DNA of 8,013 bases. It comes from Pseudomonadota bacterium (GTDB taxonomy: Bacteria > Pseudomonadota > Gammaproteobacteria > SZUA-229). The notes below the pieces were generated by a model that saw only the letters and a program-made list of their open reading frames with translations, was not told the DNA's origin and did not search any database. The stretch's first letter is position 1. Every line of letters starts with the position of its first letter. Below are positions 5,597 to 8,013 of the stretch, piece by piece. The position numbers and the translations under genes were made by a program. The stretch is taken from contig JADFWF010000093.1 in assembly GCA_015222965.1 (NCBI GenBank), forward strand, positions 1 through 8,013, read 5' to 3'.

Positions 5597-6310
5597 ATGG
5601 GCAGAGCCTATCAAAACCGCAAAGAATCGATGGCCAAAACGTCTGACGCAAAAGCCAAGGTCTATAGCAAATACGGTCGTGTGATCTATGTATGTGCGAA
5701 AGAGGGTGGTACTGACCCTGACGGTAACCTCACGCTGCGCGGATTAATCGAACGCGCCAAGAAAGATCAGGTGCCTAGTCATGTCATCGAAAAAGCCATA
5801 AAAAAAGCGGAAGGTGGTGGCGGTGAAGATTTCTCGGTTGCTCGTTATGAAGGGTATGGTCCGGGTGGCTGTATGGTAATCGTTGATTGCCTTACAGATA
5901 ACCCGAACCGCACATTTGGTGACGTACGCCAGTGTTTTACCAAAACAAAGTGTAAGATCGGCACAGAAGGTTCTGTTTTACATATGTTCGACCACGCCAC
6001 TATCCTGGTGTTTAAGGGTGATGAAGAAGCAGCGCTTGATGCCCTGATGATGGCTGATGTAGATGTTACCGATATAGAAAATGATGATGGCAAAATTACC
6101 GTGTTCGCACCAAATACGGAATACGCTAAAGCCAAACATGCTTTAACTGAAACTTTTGATGATATCGAGTTCGATGTCGATGAAATTCAATTCCTGCCCA
6201 AAAGCAGCTCTCCCGTTAGTGGTGATGATGTAGAAATGTTCGATAAATTCATTGAAATGCTGGATGATCTGGATGATGTTCAGAACGTTTATCACAATGC
6301 AGAGCTGTAA
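5597..6310 (+). CDS. YebC/PmpR/TACO1-family protein, YeeN-like branch
   Basis: YebC-family proteins have long been annotated as transcriptional regulators. Work on some members and on mitochondrial TACO1 points instead to a role in translation at difficult, proline-rich sequences. In this 237-aa protein the conserved core RYEGYGPGG (83-91), NPNRT (102-106), GSVLHMF (125-131) and the C-terminal DDVQNVYHN (226-234) are present. The N-terminus is MGRAYQNRK...KVYSKYGR..Y, not the MAGHSKW of classical YebC. It matches the YeeN-like branch also found in Shewanella and Vibrio, so I do not call it yebC. This also supports the ATG chosen. GGAG lies 10 nt upstream, a slightly long spacing. The C-terminal third is strongly acidic. 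It is a single plus-strand gene, divergent from the HIG1-like gene and convergent with the DASS transporter. Confidence 0.92.
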   Translation: MGRAYQNRKESMAKTSDAKAKVYSKYGRVIYVCAKEGGTDPDGNLTLRGLIERAKKDQVPSHVIEKAIKKAEGGGGEDFSVARYEGYGPGGCMVIVDCLTDNPNRTFGDVRQCFTKTKCKIGTEGSVLHMFDHATILVFKGDEEAALDALMMADVDVTDIENDDGKITVFAPNTEYAKAKHALTETFDDIEFDVDEIQFLPKSSSPVSGDDVEMFDKFIEMLDDLDDVQNVYHNAEL

Positions 6311-6425
6311 ATATTGCCCCGATAATCTGGCTGTTGAATGAAGTCGGTAGTGCTGTCGTGTGTCAGATGATGCGTTTGAAGTATTGTTGACTGTCAATGT
6401 TTATCAAGAGCTTTGATGTTGCTGT

Positions 6426-6458
6426 AAAAAATTTATCTGGCTAATTATTTTAGACCAG
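6426..6458 (-). terminator. Candidate terminator of the DASS transporter, overlapping its stop codon
   Basis: On the minus strand CTGG-T-CTAA (6458-6450) pairs with TTAGCCAG (6444-6437) with one bulged base and a 5-nt loop. A run of six T follows 5 nt later (6431-6426). The TAA stop lies inside the stem. The gap before the T-run and the AT-rich half of the stem make it a weak to moderate terminator. It has no T-run on the plus strand, so it would not serve the convergent YebC-like gene. Confidence 0.35.
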
Positions 6459-7865
6459 CATCAGATAACACAGAGCGGTAATAATAATTGCACCATTAAT
6501 ATTTAAAACAAAACCTTCTCTTGCCATTACTCTGGTGGTGAAAAAACCACTGGCGTAAACGATACTGTTTGGTGCTGTTGCGACGGGCATCATAAAAGCA
6601 CAACTGGCACTGATAGCTGCAGGTATCATTAATAAACGAGGCTCGATGTTCGAACCTATCGCAGTCGCTGCTAACACAGGCATCAATAAAACGGTGCTGG
6701 CAGTATTGCTCGTGGTCTCAGTCAAAAATGTTACACCGATACAGATCGCGAATATCATGACTATTATCGGCAGTGTTGATAGCTCTGATAAGTTTTCTGC
6801 GAGAGTGGTACTTAATCCGGAAACACCAAAGGCTTTTGCCAGTGTGATACCACCGCCAAATAATAAAAGGATGCCCCAGGGGATCGTTGCTGCTGTCTTC
6901 CAGTCGAGCAGTTTTTCACCTTTGCAGGTCTTGTTATCAGAATGGGCATCATCATTACCAGCCGGGATGACAAACATCAATATGACAGCGATCAGGGCTA
7001 CCGATGCATCGTTTGCCGTAGGCAGGTCCAGCCAGCTGCTCCATCCACCAAAAGGTTCTTTTCTGGTGATCCACGCAGTGGCAGTAGCGGCGAACACCAG
7101 CATCACACGTTTTTCAGTCGTGCTCCATCTACCAACATCCGGCATGTCGAATCCGCCGGTGTAACTCAGTTTTCTGGTTAGCCATAACCAGGTCACTGGA
7201 ATCATGCATAGAACGACGGGTATGCCCCAGCTCATCCATTCGGTAAAACCGATATTTTTATCGAACTGCTGCTCGTATACCTGCATGAAAACCAGGTTGG
7301 GCGGCGTGCCGATGGGTGTACCGATGCCACCGATGCTTGCGGCAAATGCGACCCCTAACATGAGTGGTACCGACAGCTCTTTGTCTTTTGCCTGATTGGC
7401 TACTGCTAGCGCGACAGGTAATAACATCAAAGTAGTCGCGGTGTTTGAGATCCACATGCTGAGCGTTGCGGCGGTAACCATAAAACCGAGTACCAGCTGT
7501 TTACTGCTGGTATTGCCAAACAGATTGACCATGAACAGGGCAAGGCGCAGATGCGCACCGCTGCGCTCCATCGATTTGGATAAGATGAATCCGCCGAGCA
7601 ATAACAGGATAAGCGGGCTGCCATATGACTGGCCGATCTCGTTTTTTGTTAGCACACCACTTATCTGAAAGATTGCCATCGGCAATAAAGACGTGACCGG
7701 GATAGGCACCGGCTCGAACACCCACCAGATGACACACATGATGGCAACTGCGGCGGTGATAGCCAGTGCTGAGTTGTTGGCTGCAGAAGATGTATGTATT
7801 ACCAGAAAATACATCAGCAGTGCAGCGAGTGGTCCGGCAAATAGTGTGATTGTTTTTGTGTTCAC
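6450..7865 (-). CDS. DASS (SLC13/INDY) family Na+-coupled di/tricarboxylate symporter
   Basis: This is an inner-membrane elevator-type carrier that imports anions such as succinate, malate or citrate with Na+. At 471 aa it is close in length to VcINDY (462). It is hydrophobic throughout and shows both diagnostic hairpin motifs. The first SNT (140-142) lies in WISNTATTLMLLP and the second (386-388) in TETTSNTASTVLLMP. GGIGTPIGTPPN (179-190) and ATAPNSIVYASG (429-440) form the paired Na+ and substrate-site loops. A short polar cytoplasmic-type loop lies at about 303-322. Substrate cannot be fixed from motifs, and some DASS members move sulfate, so dicarboxylate is the most likely call. The start is GTG: a TAA lies in frame two codons upstream, and the next ATG (M18) would cut the first helix. 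No clear Shine-Dalgarno precedes it. TATAAA at 7885-7880 is a possible -10 without a good -35. Confidence 0.93.
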   Translation of the reverse strand: MNTKTITLFAGPLAALLMYFLVIHTSSAANNSALAITAAVAIMCVIWWVFEPVPIPVTSLLPMAIFQISGVLTKNEIGQSYGSPLILLLLGGFILSKSMERSGAHLRLALFMVNLFGNTSSKQLVLGFMVTAATLSMWISNTATTLMLLPVALAVANQAKDKELSVPLMLGVAFAASIGGIGTPIGTPPNLVFMQVYEQQFDKNIGFTEWMSWGIPVVLCMIPVTWLWLTRKLSYTGGFDMPDVGRWSTTEKRVMLVFAATATAWITRKEPFGGWSSWLDLPTANDASVALIAVILMFVIPAGNDDAHSDNKTCKGEKLLDWKTAATIPWGILLLFGGGITLAKAFGVSGLSTTLAENLSELSTLPIIVMIFAICIGVTFLTETTSNTASTVLLMPVLAATAIGSNIEPRLLMIPAAISASCAFMMPVATAPNSIVYASGFFTTRVMAREGFVLNINGAIIITALCYLMLV

Positions 7866-7937
7866 GCTTTAGTATCAGTTTTATAATTTTAAAATCATTA
7901 TGGTTTTAGGCTGGAAAAGAAAAATTGAAAGTATTCT

Positions 7938-8013
7938 TTCTTTGTCCTCTGTGCCTCTGTGGTGAACAAGCTTTTGATTTTGTTTTTCGCTTTGTCCGCT
8001 AAGGCTCAACTGC
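7938..8013. repeat. Part of a probable dispersed intergenic repeat (CCTCTGTG tandem), cut by window edge
   Basis: Two exact adjacent copies of CCTCTGTG (7946-7953, 7954-7961) are preceded by a degenerate copy (TTCTTTGT, 7938-7945) and followed by GTGAA. TTTGTCC occurs twice (7941-7947 and 7991-7997), the second inside CGCTTTGTCCGCTAAGG. Read on the minus strand this is the CACAGAGGCACAGAGGACA type of string that I recall from intergenic regions of many unrelated bacterial genomes. No ORF is seen in 7866-8013. The repeat identity is from memory, while the tandem copies are seen directly. Confidence 0.5.

Noticed and set aside
6646..7737. Several plus- and minus-strand ORFs inside the DASS transporter gene
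   Set aside because: All are shadows of a 471-codon transporter with intact paired SNT motifs.

Overview
The window carries ordinary chromosomal genes of a gammaproteobacterium of moderate, slightly AT-leaning base composition. The lineage call rests on the pairing of an HrpB-type and a DbpA-type helicase, a PpiA-type periplasmic cyclophilin, and a YebC-family protein with the N-terminus and C-terminus of the YeeN-like branch known from E. coli, Shewanella and Vibrio. I cannot name the genus. There are no tRNA or rRNA genes, no CRISPR array, and no transposase or phage gene.

Layout, left to right. The first 1741 bases are the N-terminal 580 codons of hrpB on the minus strand, cut by the left edge. 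A 184-bp divergent intergenic region follows, then a small plus-strand gene (65 aa, conserved-hypothetical type). It converges on a minus-strand pair read in the order cyclophilin then dbpA, with a 14-bp gap, so probably one transcript. About 360 bp without a gene (4160-4521) precede two further minus-strand genes: a 123-aa stand-alone FHA-domain protein and a 65-aa two-helix membrane protein of HIG1 type. The HIG1-type gene is divergent from a plus-strand YebC/YeeN-like gene. That gene converges on a minus-strand DASS (SLC13) Na+/carboxylate symporter. The right end (7866-8013) is non-coding and holds a tandem CCTCTGTG motif that looks like part of a dispersed intergenic repeat.

Functionally the genes are a mixture: RNA helicases (hrpB, dbpA), translation or regulation (YebC-like), periplasmic folding (cyclophilin), phosphothreonine recognition (FHA), and membrane functions (HIG1-like, DASS). 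Apart from the likely cyclophilin-dbpA operon I see no evidence that they form one system, and I found no convincing undescribed multi-gene system. The observations most worth checking are the right-end repeat, a consensus -10 box placed so that hrpB could be transcribed without a leader, non-ATG starts on three genes, and three short genes of poorly known function.
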